Notes under the pieces: generated by a model | The model's input: only the letters and a program-made list of their open reading frames with translations | Databases searched by the model: none | Told to the model about the DNA's origin: nothing | Translations under genes and position numbers: made by a program | Part shown: positions 1 through 8,349 of the stretch, one piece after another | Position numbering within the stretch: the stretch's first letter is position 1 | How the letters are laid out: every line of letters begins with the position of its first letter | IMG/VR virus record: IMGVR_UViG_3300044797_000394 | Coordinates: 62,001 to 126,000 of that record | Reading direction: 5' to 3' (one strand) | Source: a virus | Length of the DNA stretch: 64,000 nt

Positions 1-1
1 G

Positions 2-373
2 GGATCTCTCTTTACCATGAATGGGGCACACCCGGGCGGGGAAGTGGCAGCAGAATACACTTCCGTAACGGCTCCAGCCAGCCACTCGAACGTACTAGCT
101 GGTCGCGCGATGCTCGTTCGCAACGCGGTAACCTCCGTTGGAGGAAACGAGGTCAGTGCTGGCGACGAGCTCATGCTACTCGTTTTGACGAACGTTCAGC
201 AGTTGACGGACAACAATCCCCACCCGGCGTTCGTTTACATCGGAACGAACGGCGCGAACGAGGGATACTCGGCAGCGGACCTCTACCGTATCGAAGGACA
301 TCCTGTCCTGAACGACAATGTTCGCCTTGACACCAATCCCGCAACGATCACCCTGTCGAGGAGGGACTCGTGA
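2..373 (+). CDS. C-terminal part of a probable structural protein (5' end outside window)
   Basis: The reading frame is open to the left edge of the window, so the start is probably upstream; the first internal ATG is at 17. About 120 residues are visible. They are rich in Gly, Ala, Asn and beta-branched residues (AGDELMLLVLTNVQQL, HPAFVYIGTNGA), which suggests a beta-rich domain such as the end of a tail or fibre protein. This is inferred from composition only; no motif is recognised. It ends in a GTGA overlap with the next gene. Confidence 0.5.
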   Translation, partial: GSLFTMNGAHPGGEVAAEYTSVTAPASHSNVLAGRAMLVRNAVTSVGGNEVSAGDELMLLVLTNVQQLTDNNPHPAFVYIGTNGANEGYSAADLYRIEGHPVLNDNVRLDTNPATITLSRRDS

Positions 374-564
374 TTGGTCACCTGACATATCTCGACATTC
401 CTGCTGATGTTCGTTCCAAGGCAGCCGCTCGCATGCGGGAGCAAATTCGTGGTGTGATGATCGGAAACGTTCTTTCCACTGAGCAGATCTCTCGACTTCA
501 AGATAGATTGAGTCGACTCGACCAGTGGGAACGAGGGTATATCCCTTTACGTCCTCAGAGCTGA
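370..564 (+). CDS. Small helical protein, unknown
   Basis: This 64-residue protein starts at a GTG that overlaps the TGA stop of the preceding gene. It is predicted helical and charged (DVRSKAAARMREQIRG, LSRLDQWERGY). No family is recognised. The tight coupling to the upstream gene suggests a shared transcript. Confidence 0.6.
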   Translation: MIGHLTYLDIPADVRSKAAARMREQIRGVMIGNVLSTEQISRLQDRLSRLDQWERGYIPLRPQS

Positions 565-588
565 TTCCTTTTATGGTGGCCCCTATTT

Positions 589-1038
589 GTGGCTCCTGAA
601 CTCAGAGACGGTATTGAGGTATTTGCGAATTGGCAGACGATTCTGTTCTGCATGTCCGTCTATCTTCTTACCCAGTTCTTTCGTTCCATCGTTGAGCACA
701 TGCCCGCAACGAAGTCCTTTTCTCAGGGTTGGATATGGCAAACGGTACTTTTGCCGTTTGGCCCTGTAGGAGCTGGAATGCTGCTTGCAGTCGTTTGCAA
801 GAAGTTTCCCTGGCCCATGCCCGTGTCAAATATCTTGAGTGCTAAGCTCATGTACGGGGCTGCTTGTGGAGTCGGTTGTGGGTGGGTCTTTGCTCGTGTT
901 AAGGAATGGTTCGGAGTTGCCGCCGAGTCGAATAACCCACTTGTTCAGAAGGTGGTATCGAAGGTGATAAACTCTACCCCCTCCGTACCCGCTGGCGCTT
1001 TTGGTCCTCGAAAGCCATCCAGTCCACCACCACAATGA
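589..1038 (+). CDS. Multi-pass membrane protein, unknown
   Basis: A 149-residue protein from a GTG start. Three hydrophobic segments are visible, around residues 17-31 (ILFCMSVYLLTQFF), 48-68 (VLLPFGPVGAGMLLAVV) and 82-97 (YGAACGVGCGWVFA), followed by a Pro/Ser-rich tail ending KPSSPPPQ. It lies two genes before a lipoprotein, so a lysis (holin-like) or envelope role is possible, but no holin family is recognised. It ends in an ATGA overlap with the next gene. Confidence 0.6.
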   Translation: MAPELRDGIEVFANWQTILFCMSVYLLTQFFRSIVEHMPATKSFSQGWIWQTVLLPFGPVGAGMLLAVVCKKFPWPMPVSNILSAKLMYGAACGVGCGWVFARVKEWFGVAAESNNPLVQKVVSKVINSTPSVPAGAFGPRKPSSPPPQ

Positions 1039-1310
1039 GTGATTACTTTTACGACCGACGCTCCTCTTTTGAGAGGCGAGCCAACCTTCACTATGACTCC
1101 GCCGAGGAGGACGCAGCTTGGATTGCGAGTGAGGTCATCCGTAAGGGCAAGTCTCACGGATGGGTTGAGGAACCAGGAGAAAAGGCTGTTGCTGCCGAGA
1201 TCGAGAAGATACTCGCAAAGTACAACATTGGGTACACCGGTGAGGGGACTTGGACCCACCACACCGGAGGAACACGAAACTTTCTATTGCACACGGAGAA
1301 GGAACCATGA
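1035..1310 (+). CDS. Hypothetical protein
   Basis: A 91-residue, charged, soluble protein with many aromatic residues (MSDYFYDRRSSFERR). It has no cysteine cluster or membrane segment and no family is recognised. ATGA overlaps at both ends place it in one transcript with the membrane protein before it and the lipoprotein after it. Confidence 0.6.
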   Translation: MSDYFYDRRSSFERRANLHYDSAEEDAAWIASEVIRKGKSHGWVEEPGEKAVAAEIEKILAKYNIGYTGEGTWTHHTGGTRNFLLHTEKEP

Positions 1311-1828
1311 AAAACATTCTCATTGCCACTGTCATCGGGCTCAGCGTCCTTGGGACCGGCTGTGCCACTCTTACCAACTGGTGGGATCAGTTCCAATCAA
1401 ACCCAGCGGAAGTCGTTTCGGCTTTCGAGTCGGTCGAGGAGACTGTTCTCGCGGACGTCTCGGTTGCCTGGAGCACCGTTCAACCCCTCATTCCTGCCGC
1501 CAACGTCACCGCCGTCACCGCTGACTATGAGACGGCTCTTACAGCGGTCAACCACGCGGTAGCAGCCCTCAACGCGGCCCTTCAGGCGGCCGCGACGGCG
1601 CAGACCCCGAGCCCCGACTTTACGGCGCTTATGGGCGATGTTACAACCGCGGTCGGACAGGTGATCGCCATCGTGGATCAGTTCGGTGGAAACGTGACCG
1701 CGCCCGTCGCTGGAGTCGTCCACCTCGCCGCTCCCGCCCCCCAGGCAACCCTTGCGATTGCGCAATCGGCTCTTGCAGATGCCCACGCGGGCCTGACAGT
1801 TTTGAAGGGCTGGCACTCGGGTCACTGA
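1307..1828 (+). CDS. Lipoprotein with Ala-rich helical body
   Basis: The start at ATG 1307 overlaps the preceding stop and places a signal peptide at the N-terminus: a Lys, a hydrophobic core (ILIATVIGLSV) and a lipobox LGTGC with Cys19. The mature part of about 155 residues is Ala/Val/Thr-rich and probably helical (AVNHAVAALNAALQAAATAQ). Lipoproteins of this size next to small membrane proteins can be outer-membrane spanins, but the body is not Pro-rich as many o-spanins are, so that role is only a guess. A start at 1250 in the same frame would bury the signal peptide and is less likely. Confidence 0.7.
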   Translation: MKNILIATVIGLSVLGTGCATLTNWWDQFQSNPAEVVSAFESVEETVLADVSVAWSTVQPLIPAANVTAVTADYETALTAVNHAVAALNAALQAAATAQTPSPDFTALMGDVTTAVGQVIAIVDQFGGNVTAPVAGVVHLAAPAPQATLAIAQSALADAHAGLTVLKGWHSGH

Positions 1829-3141
1829 TGGACGTTTCGCTTCGAGTCGCCGAGCGATATCAACTCGCAATCCGTGTAGCAGAACGGACTAAGCGTGGGG
1901 ACTCCATCGGCGACCCGAAGGAGCTTCTCCTCCTCTTCAGGATCGGCGTGGCGAAATACGCAGAGAAAGAAGCCGATGCCAAGGAGTACCTGCGCCTTCA
2001 TGCTGAGATTGTAAAAACTCGAGAAGAGCTCAAACCAGAGGCTGGCCACGAGGCTTACAAAGCAGTTCGTGAAAGAATCGAGCAACTCCAAGCTCAAAGG
2101 GATGGCCGTGACCCATCCTCCAGGCAGTGGAGCGACAAGGGGGCCGCCATCTCGATACACATGCAGCAGCATGGGTTCGACCGTTTGAAGGACACCGCAC
2201 GTCTTCTTTGCCTTGCCATCCTACAACAGATGGTCCTTTCGCCCAAATTGCGAAAGTCCATCGAGGTCGCGTCCAAATTTTGGGCCCGAAACATCCGTCT
2301 CCCGAGGGGTAAGACAGTTGAGGACATGTACGTTGAACGCACTGAACTTTATCTGGAGCATCTGGAACTCTTCCGTAAGCACGAAAAGTTATTTATGGAA
2401 GCCCTGACTTCGGGGAAGAGCCACTCGGATACGGGGGACGTGGTTACTAGATTCAAGGCTGGACCCTTCGTCGTGGTCAATACGGGTGGGTTTGACACGA
2501 AGTTGATGGAAGAGAAGGCTCGTCTGTGTGAGGAAGCCGCCCTCAAAATGGAAGGGATTGGTTTGGGGAAAGTCTGTTATGGCGACGTCCTTATTACGAA
2601 CCGCCTGTCTGGGGAGAGGATCGCTGCGTTCTACCTCCCCTCTAAGGATGAGATGTTCGTCCGAGCCGATGCCAAAATGACTACGGACACGGTTCGAGTG
2701 GTCTGTCACGAGCTCACGCACCGACTTTGCGAAAAGTTTCTGTCTTCCAAAAAAAGCGAGATCGTCAAGATCTACAATACGATCAGCGTCCACTCCAAAG
2801 TCAGTGGCCCGAGCTTCAAAGATTATCCTGAGAGGGGAGACACCCTTCTATACAAGGGCGTAGAACTCAAGGTGACGGACCGAGATTTCAGACGAAAATC
2901 CGTGAAGCTTCAGGATCCCACGCCTCGTCCAGACGGGCGTATTAGCGTCTACACGATGCCCGTGACTACGTTCTTTGAGTTAAAAGGGACGCCATTGGCA
3001 TCGACTGGTTTTCTGGACTTCATCACCTCGTACGCCAAGCGGGGCGGCCCTGAGGAGAACTTCGCTGAGATGGTGTCTTTCTACGCCATCGGGAAGCTCC
3101 CCAAGGAACAGATGGATCTCCTTTTACCCGTTCTGGGGTGA
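1828..3141 (+). CDS. Putative zinc metallopeptidase with N-terminal LRVAERY tag
   Basis: A 437-residue protein with HELTH at residues 294-298 and a likely third zinc ligand, Glu414, in ENFAEMVSFY near the C-terminus. This is the gluzincin pattern HExxH plus distant Glu. The N-terminus carries two copies of a motif shared with many proteins here (SLRVAERY, then AIRVAERT), followed by a long helical region with coiled-coil character up to about residue 250. The start ATG overlaps the lipoprotein stop (TGATG). Function is inferred: a peptidase that may be packaged in or processed with the virion. Its substrate cannot be predicted. Confidence 0.7.
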   Translation: MDVSLRVAERYQLAIRVAERTKRGDSIGDPKELLLLFRIGVAKYAEKEADAKEYLRLHAEIVKTREELKPEAGHEAYKAVRERIEQLQAQRDGRDPSSRQWSDKGAAISIHMQQHGFDRLKDTARLLCLAILQQMVLSPKLRKSIEVASKFWARNIRLPRGKTVEDMYVERTELYLEHLELFRKHEKLFMEALTSGKSHSDTGDVVTRFKAGPFVVVNTGGFDTKLMEEKARLCEEAALKMEGIGLGKVCYGDVLITNRLSGERIAAFYLPSKDEMFVRADAKMTTDTVRVVCHELTHRLCEKFLSSKKSEIVKIYNTISVHSKVSGPSFKDYPERGDTLLYKGVELKVTDRDFRRKSVKLQDPTPRPDGRISVYTMPVTTFFELKGTPLASTGFLDFITSYAKRGGPEENFAEMVSFYAIGKLPKEQMDLLLPVLG

Positions 3142-3148
3142 CGATCTC

Positions 3149-3154
3149 GGTGTA
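3149..3154 (+). promoter_or_regulatory. GGTGTA element before the SNF2 helicase gene
   Basis: The hexamer GGTGTA lies 11 bases before the ATG at 3166, just after the upstream stop codon. It is one of a family of sites with nearly constant spacing to starts, and marks the beginning of the replication gene block. A promoter role is inferred. Confidence 0.5.
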
Positions 3155-3165
3155 GGTGGCTTCCG

Positions 3166-4884
3166 ATGGCCGCCAAGAAAATCGACGCCTCCCCGTGGCT
3201 CCAAGAGATGGAGCGCCGTAGGCAATCTCTTCTGAAAATCCGGGCATCTACGGATCTCAAGTTGAAGCCCATCTCGATGTTACGTCAGGAGATCGAGGTC
3301 GACGGGAAGATGGTCCCCTTTACCTTTCGGTACTACCAGTATATCGGCGTCTACCATCTACTTGTGATGGATCGGATGGTCCTTGGTGATGGCACGGGTT
3401 TGGGAAAAACGATCCAGCTCATCGGGGCGCTCGCCTATCTCTGGGAAAAAGAACACGATAACAAGGTCATCGTCGTGACCCCAAAGAGCGCCCTCTGGCA
3501 ATGGGCGACGGAGATCGAAAGGTTCATGGTCGGCGTTCGTCCCATTGTTGCGGCTGGCAAGCCTGAAGATCGCAAAAAGGCGTACGAGGACTTCGCCCAG
3601 GCGCCCACCGGGGCGAACGCTGAAAAGGTCGTCTTGCTCATCAATTATGCCATTCTCATTCGCGATTGGGATGCCGGAGGCTTCCAGCCAGTGGATGAGA
3701 AAGGTAGACCGGACCCGAACAAGCCCGTTGTCCCCGGTCTCCTCGATAGTGTAACGTCCAAGCTCGAGCGGCCCGTCGTAATTTTTGACGAGGCGACCGC
3801 CTTCAAAAATTCCAGGACCAAGACCTGGCAGACGTGTTCTTTCCTCTCGAAGAAGGGCAAGAGGGTCTACGGATTGACCGCGACTCTCTTGAAGAACAAC
3901 CTCATCGAGGGATTTGCCATCTACAAGGTCATTCAACCGAGGCTCTTCACCAACGTATCGCAGTTCATGAAGGACTACTGCGTCACCAAGCTCCAGGCGA
4001 TTCCCGGGTCACGCAGAAAGGTTCCGATCATCGTTGGGTACAAGAACCTAGACCAGTTCCGCGCCACCATCGACCCCTTTTTTCTTGGACGTCCGAAGCA
4101 CGCAGTTTCAAATGAGCTCCCCCAGCTTGTGACGAAAGAGATTGTATGTGAGCTCGGTCCGGGTGAGAACATGAAGTACGAGGAGGCTCTATCCGGTATT
4201 CTCACGCTCGGAGACGGGGAGATCAAAGACTACCAGGAAACGAAGGCCATGGCGTCTCTTATCTATTGCCAAGAGATCGTCAATTCTCTGAGCCTTATCA
4301 AGTACGAGGAGAACATCACGAGCGCCAAAGAGTCGACTCTTCTTGACTTGCTGGCAAATGAGCTCGATGGGGAGAAGGTCATCATCTACTCTCGATTCGA
4401 GAAGTTCATCACCAGGCTATCCGCGCTGCTCAAGGATGCCAAGATCAAGAGCGTCCGAATTACTGGCGCCGAGAACGACGCCGCTAGAAAGCGCTCGAGG
4501 GAGACCTTTCAGGATACGAATAGTGGGACGAATGTCATATTCATATCTGACGCTGGTTCCGAAGCGATCAATCTCCAGGCCGCCTCCTCAATGGTATTCA
4601 TGGACGCCCCGTGGTCTTGGGGCAACTACATTCAACTGTTGGGCCGACCCATTCGAATCGGATCTGTGCACCAGAACGTAGTGGTGTACCATCTTGTTGC
4701 CGTACGTCCCGGTCGAACGGTCAAGCAGAAACGTACGATCGACCACCACGTACTCGAACTGCTTCGTAGTAAGAAAGAGTTCGTGGATTCCGTAATCGGG
4801 GAGACAGCCGTCGGGGCCCTCGACTTTCAGAAGGAGAAATCTTCGATTCGAGACCTGGTTTCTCGCATGAAGCAAGACAAGTAA
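3166..4884 (+). CDS. SNF2/SWI2-type DEAD-box helicase
   Basis: A 572-residue superfamily 2 ATPase. Motif I is GDGTGLGKT at residues 74-82, motif II is DEAT from residue 208 within VIFDEATAFKN, motif III is GLTATLL, and motif VI is QLLGRPIRIG around 490-499, where SNF2 proteins have QAxGRxxRxGQ. This core remodels or translocates on DNA using ATP. Phage SNF2-like helicases act in replication or recombination, and its place at the head of the polymerase-helicase block fits. It is short for a SNF2 protein, with no added targeting domain. A GGTGTA element lies 11 bases upstream and there is no obvious Shine-Dalgarno sequence. Confidence 0.9.
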   Translation: MAAKKIDASPWLQEMERRRQSLLKIRASTDLKLKPISMLRQEIEVDGKMVPFTFRYYQYIGVYHLLVMDRMVLGDGTGLGKTIQLIGALAYLWEKEHDNKVIVVTPKSALWQWATEIERFMVGVRPIVAAGKPEDRKKAYEDFAQAPTGANAEKVVLLINYAILIRDWDAGGFQPVDEKGRPDPNKPVVPGLLDSVTSKLERPVVIFDEATAFKNSRTKTWQTCSFLSKKGKRVYGLTATLLKNNLIEGFAIYKVIQPRLFTNVSQFMKDYCVTKLQAIPGSRRKVPIIVGYKNLDQFRATIDPFFLGRPKHAVSNELPQLVTKEIVCELGPGENMKYEEALSGILTLGDGEIKDYQETKAMASLIYCQEIVNSLSLIKYEENITSAKESTLLDLLANELDGEKVIIYSRFEKFITRLSALLKDAKIKSVRITGAENDAARKRSRETFQDTNSGTNVIFISDAGSEAINLQAASSMVFMDAPWSWGNYIQLLGRPIRIGSVHQNVVVYHLVAVRPGRTVKQKRTIDHHVLELLRSKKEFVDSVIGETAVGALDFQKEKSSIRDLVSRMKQDK

Positions 4885-4893
4885 GGAGTCCTA

Positions 4894-5799
4894 ATGCCCA
4901 CATTCTTTGAGGACGAGCCCCTTTGCGAGATATGCGGCGGAAAAGGGGTCATCGATATCGATGACCTGCATGTGCAGCTTTGCGTTTGCGGTAAGCGCCG
5001 TATGTTCAGGACTCACCTGGGTCCTGAGATTCTAGCGGCCGAGAATGTGAAGAGCAGCCCATTTTATGTCCTTGGTGCGGTCCGTCGGAGGCCCTCCGTT
5101 GATCTGACCAAGCAGAACATGTTCGTCAAGTCGTCCTGGCGCACTCTTCTGCCACATTTGAAGTGGACCCTATTCTACAAGGGGCTGAACTTCAGGTTCC
5201 GTATCGTCACGGATGAGCGGATTCTCAATGTTCGACTCGGAAAGGAGTCCGCCATACTCAAGTCAAGATCGGAAAGAGAGGACGGGAAGCATCAGTTCTA
5301 CGACTCTCTCTATGACCTGCTTGAGGATCCAGACCTCGTCATTGTTCGTCTTGGGAAGCTCGGCCACAAAAATATCGCGGCGGCCGGCTACTTGAAAGAA
5401 GCTCTCATGATTCGTGAGGTCAACAACAAACCGACCTGGCTCGTTGAGGAACCTGACAACCCGTACACTGCCGTCATGATTGACGGCACGCTTCAGGGAA
5501 ATTACTCCTACAGTGAGGAAACCGCTGGGTACATTCACGATCATTTTGAGGAGTTCGACCTTACTACGGGCGACGATAAAGAGTATGTTTCGTCGCCCGT
5601 GACCGTTATGCAGTCAGGGGAGTCCGATCCGATTACGGGTTCTATTGAAGAGGAGCCCGACATGATGGTCACATCTGATGAGGACGAGGTGGTTTCATCA
5701 GACCTCTCAGTGGAAGAGTCCCTCATGGTGTTGGAGCACAAGCCAAAGAAGACGAAGTACGGCAGGCGAAACAGCCCCAATAAAAAATGGAGGCACTAA
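4894..5799 (+). CDS. Zinc-ribbon protein of the replication block, possibly helicase-loader-like
   Basis: A 301-residue protein. The N-terminus has CEICGGKG then CVCG, a likely zinc site. The middle part (DLVIVRLGKLGHKN, then EALMIREVNNKPTWLVEEPD) resembles the Walker B/sensor strand layout of DnaC-type helicase loaders, but no Walker A P-loop is present. The last 80 residues are acidic (DDKEYVSS, EEEPDMMVTSDEDE) and end in a basic patch. It lies directly before the DnaB-like helicase gene, which supports a role with that helicase. This is a weak inference; it could equally be a general zinc-binding adaptor. Confidence 0.5.
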   Translation: MPTFFEDEPLCEICGGKGVIDIDDLHVQLCVCGKRRMFRTHLGPEILAAENVKSSPFYVLGAVRRRPSVDLTKQNMFVKSSWRTLLPHLKWTLFYKGLNFRFRIVTDERILNVRLGKESAILKSRSEREDGKHQFYDSLYDLLEDPDLVIVRLGKLGHKNIAAAGYLKEALMIREVNNKPTWLVEEPDNPYTAVMIDGTLQGNYSYSEETAGYIHDHFEEFDLTTGDDKEYVSSPVTVMQSGESDPITGSIEEEPDMMVTSDEDEVVSSDLSVEESLMVLEHKPKKTKYGRRNSPNKKWRH

Positions 5800-7272
5800 A
5801 TGAAGCGCTTACTTCGATCAGTTCTGGATATGGGTTCAGAGGGCGTCACCCAAGAGATGCTCATCCACAACTACACGAGACTTCGGGACTCCAAAATTGA
5901 GTGGACTCAGCCCGAGGACGAGGCGATCTTCAAGTACATTTCGACGTACTTCATTACGCACTTTGAGCTTCCGACCTTAGTGACGGTTCGGGACTATTTT
6001 GGACCCTCCGGTACAAATGACACGGAAGCCTTCGAGCGATTGAAGGACATCGAGTCGGCTAAGCACTACGTTCGTACTGGATTCGCCAGCCTCCTTACTC
6101 ACCTACTCGAGAATCAGAACAGGTTCAAAGCGGAGGCCCTGGTCAAGATCTGTGGGGAGATCATCACCAAGGGCTTGATGATTGAGGAGGGGCGAGAGAA
6201 AGTCAAGAAGCAAGGTGTTCGGGATGGCCTGCTCTACTTCCAAGAGAAGGCTTTGCAGTTGATCCTTCCCGAGCGGAGCGACCGACACGACGGGGACATT
6301 CGAAGAGACGGTCAAGAGGTTTGGAACGAGTACATTACCGCCAAATTGAATAAAGACAAGTCGTGGGGTAAGGCGACCGGCCTCGAAAAGATTGACGTCG
6401 TCTGCCACGGATTGAAGAAGGGGGAACTCCACCTGCATGCGGCGTACGCGGGGGAATTGAAGTCCACTTTTGCCATGAACTGGTGCTACAACCTCGTCAC
6501 AAGGTACCGTACGAACGTTTTCTATGCCTCCTTCGAAATGAAGTACTCCCATATTCGAAGACTTCTCTACACGATCCATTCGGCTCACGCTCGATGGCCC
6601 CTTCTCGGGTTCCCAAAACCTCTCGACTACCGCAAGGTGAGAGACGGGGAGCTTTCTCCAGAGGAGGAGGCTTTTTACCAGCTAGTCATTGAGGATTTCA
6701 CGACGAATCCTGAGTACTGCGAGTTCCATGTCTGGGAGCCAGACGACGACGTTTCGATGGACGACGCACGATTCAAGGCTGAGCTCCTCAACAAGCAGAC
6801 AGAAATCGGCTTCGTTGTTTTGGACCACGGCGGTTTGATGGAACCCCGCAAGAAGAAAAAGAACAACAACTACACGATCGAGCTGAACTCCGTCATTCGA
6901 GATGCCAAACGATTCGCTCTCCACTTCGATCACGGTAACGGAATCCCCGTTCTCATGCTGTTTCAGATCAACCGTCAAGGTAAGATCGAAGCAGAGAAGA
7001 ACGAAGGTATCTACCGCATGAACGCTCTTGCATACGCCAACGAGGCGGAGCGGTCGGCGGACGTTGTCACGGCAACCTACCTTGATGACGCTCTTCGTCG
7101 AGAGGGGCAAACGAAGTTCTGCAATCCCAAAAACCGGGACAATCCTCAGTTCGAACCGTTCAACGCGCAAGTCGAATTTCTGTGCCGTCGTATGAGAAAT
7201 CTCGACACGGATTCCGACTGCGGGATGAACGTACAAGAGGGAGATGAAATTGCCACAATCCTTGGCCCGTGA
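5800..7272 (+). CDS. DnaB-like replicative helicase with a degenerate P-loop
   Basis: A 490-residue protein. The C-terminal RecA-like ATPase has AAYAGELKST at about 214-223 (Lys221) as the P-loop, NVFYASFEMKYSH as the catalytic segment after it, VVLDHGG with Asp342 as Walker B, LFQINRQG as the DnaB-type QxNR motif and ADVVTATY near the end. The N-terminal half is helical, as in DnaB. The usual second P-loop glycine before Lys is Leu here. It unwinds DNA at the fork, probably with the primase zinc-finger protein encoded next, with which it overlaps by 29 bases. Its ATG abuts the previous stop. Confidence 0.8.
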   Translation: MKRLLRSVLDMGSEGVTQEMLIHNYTRLRDSKIEWTQPEDEAIFKYISTYFITHFELPTLVTVRDYFGPSGTNDTEAFERLKDIESAKHYVRTGFASLLTHLLENQNRFKAEALVKICGEIITKGLMIEEGREKVKKQGVRDGLLYFQEKALQLILPERSDRHDGDIRRDGQEVWNEYITAKLNKDKSWGKATGLEKIDVVCHGLKKGELHLHAAYAGELKSTFAMNWCYNLVTRYRTNVFYASFEMKYSHIRRLLYTIHSAHARWPLLGFPKPLDYRKVRDGELSPEEEAFYQLVIEDFTTNPEYCEFHVWEPDDDVSMDDARFKAELLNKQTEIGFVVLDHGGLMEPRKKKKNNNYTIELNSVIRDAKRFALHFDHGNGIPVLMLFQINRQGKIEAEKNEGIYRMNALAYANEAERSADVVTATYLDDALRREGQTKFCNPKNRDNPQFEPFNAQVEFLCRRMRNLDTDSDCGMNVQEGDEIATILGP

Positions 7273-7924
7273 GGCGGTACGATTTGAGAGGGAGGTACAG
7301 TCTCGGGAAGCTTGGCGAGTCTGGATCCAAGAGAGGATCGCCGAGATCCATCGCCGAGTCTCGGTCTACGACGTCCTTTCCAAGAACGGGGTAGCTCTTC
7401 GTTATACCGAGGGTGAAGAGCAAATCTCCTGCCCTTTTCACGGTCAAGATCGCCGCCCGTCCGCTCGAGTATACCCACAGGATCCGCAGAGTCCTAGTCA
7501 CGTATGGTGTTTTGCCTGCAATGAGCGGTGGGATTGCATTGGACTCTGGAAGAAATTCGAGGGACAGGAAGACGCCAAGTTCGGGGCTATTCTACGTGGT
7601 ATTGAGGAGCATTTTGGTATCACACCTCCGCCTCGTCCTGCGGACCATTCGAGTCCGAGCGCTGGGGAGGAGACGGTCAATGTTGAACTCGAACAATTTG
7701 AATCCGACTTCAGGTTGTGTGAGAGCCGACTACGAAAGTACCGTGCTGCTTTCGACATGACCGGGTTTTTGAAGTTATGTGTTGTGCTCGATCGACTGCA
7801 CTTTCAAGTCATGAAGAAACTCGTTTCCTACAGCAAAGCCGAGTCGATCCTCCAGCGTATACGTAACAAGATCACGGAGAAAGAAGCAGCTCGCGAGGGG
7901 GACATACCGTGTCCAGACGGTTGA
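7244..7924 (+). CDS. DnaG-type primase zinc-binding domain protein
   Basis: A 226-residue protein. Residues about 28-105 form a CHC2-type primase zinc domain: CPFH (Cys63, His66) and CFAC (Cys89, Cys92), with VYDVLSKNGV before and DCIGLWKKFEG after, as in DnaG. No TOPRIM catalytic core follows; the rest is helical. It may be the DNA-recognition subunit of a split primase, or may regulate priming with the DnaB-like helicase encoded upstream. The catalytic primase subunit is not visible in this window. Confidence 0.8.
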   Translation: MKLPQSLAREAVRFEREVQSREAWRVWIQERIAEIHRRVSVYDVLSKNGVALRYTEGEEQISCPFHGQDRRPSARVYPQDPQSPSHVWCFACNERWDCIGLWKKFEGQEDAKFGAILRGIEEHFGITPPPRPADHSSPSAGEETVNVELEQFESDFRLCESRLRKYRAAFDMTGFLKLCVVLDRLHFQVMKKLVSYSKAESILQRIRNKITEKEAAREGDIPCPDG

Positions 7925-8349
7925 GGGTCAATACATCGGAGATGGGACCGCTCGAGCTTTTCCTTATCTACGAGCTCGACGGCGTCTGGGAAGAGGAGTG
8001 GCGCCCTTTGCAGGGGTCATCGGTGTGTTCCCTTCTGACGGTCGTGTCCCAAGAGGTCATGGATCATTGCCTCTACGGGTGGTCCAGCCCTCTGTTCAAG
8101 ACACTCGGGTTACCGCCGTGGGGGGCCCTCAAAAAACTGCCAGAAGAGGCCACACGCTGTTACCAACGGAAAAACTGCGTTTTCTTTGACAAAAAGACGT
8201 GTTTTCCTGTCGCGAAGAGGCTCCCCTGGTGTTACGAGCCCGAGATCTCGGAGGATGAGAAAGTTCGCCAGCTTGGCAACGATATTATCAAGCTTTGGCG
8301 GGAGGGGGTGTATGTAATTATCGTTCAAGAGGTGACCGATGCCGGATGA
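7909..8349 (+). CDS. Hypothetical protein with clustered cysteines
   Basis: A 146-residue protein starting at GTG and overlapping the primase-like gene by 16 bases. Four cysteines near residues 82-105 (RCYQRKNCVFF, KTCFPVAKRLPWCYEPE) could bind zinc or an iron-sulfur cluster. No family is recognised. Its position between primase-like and polymerase genes suggests a replication accessory role; that is inference from context only. Confidence 0.6.
   Translation: MSRRLRVNTSEMGPLELFLIYELDGVWEEEWRPLQGSSVCSLLTVVSQEVMDHCLYGWSSPLFKTLGLPPWGALKKLPEEATRCYQRKNCVFFDKKTCFPVAKRLPWCYEPEISEDEKVRQLGNDIIKLWREGVYVIIVQEVTDAG

Noticed and set aside
4894-5799. Firm assignment as DnaC-type helicase loader
   Set aside because: No Walker A motif is present; only a vague strand pattern and gene order support it.
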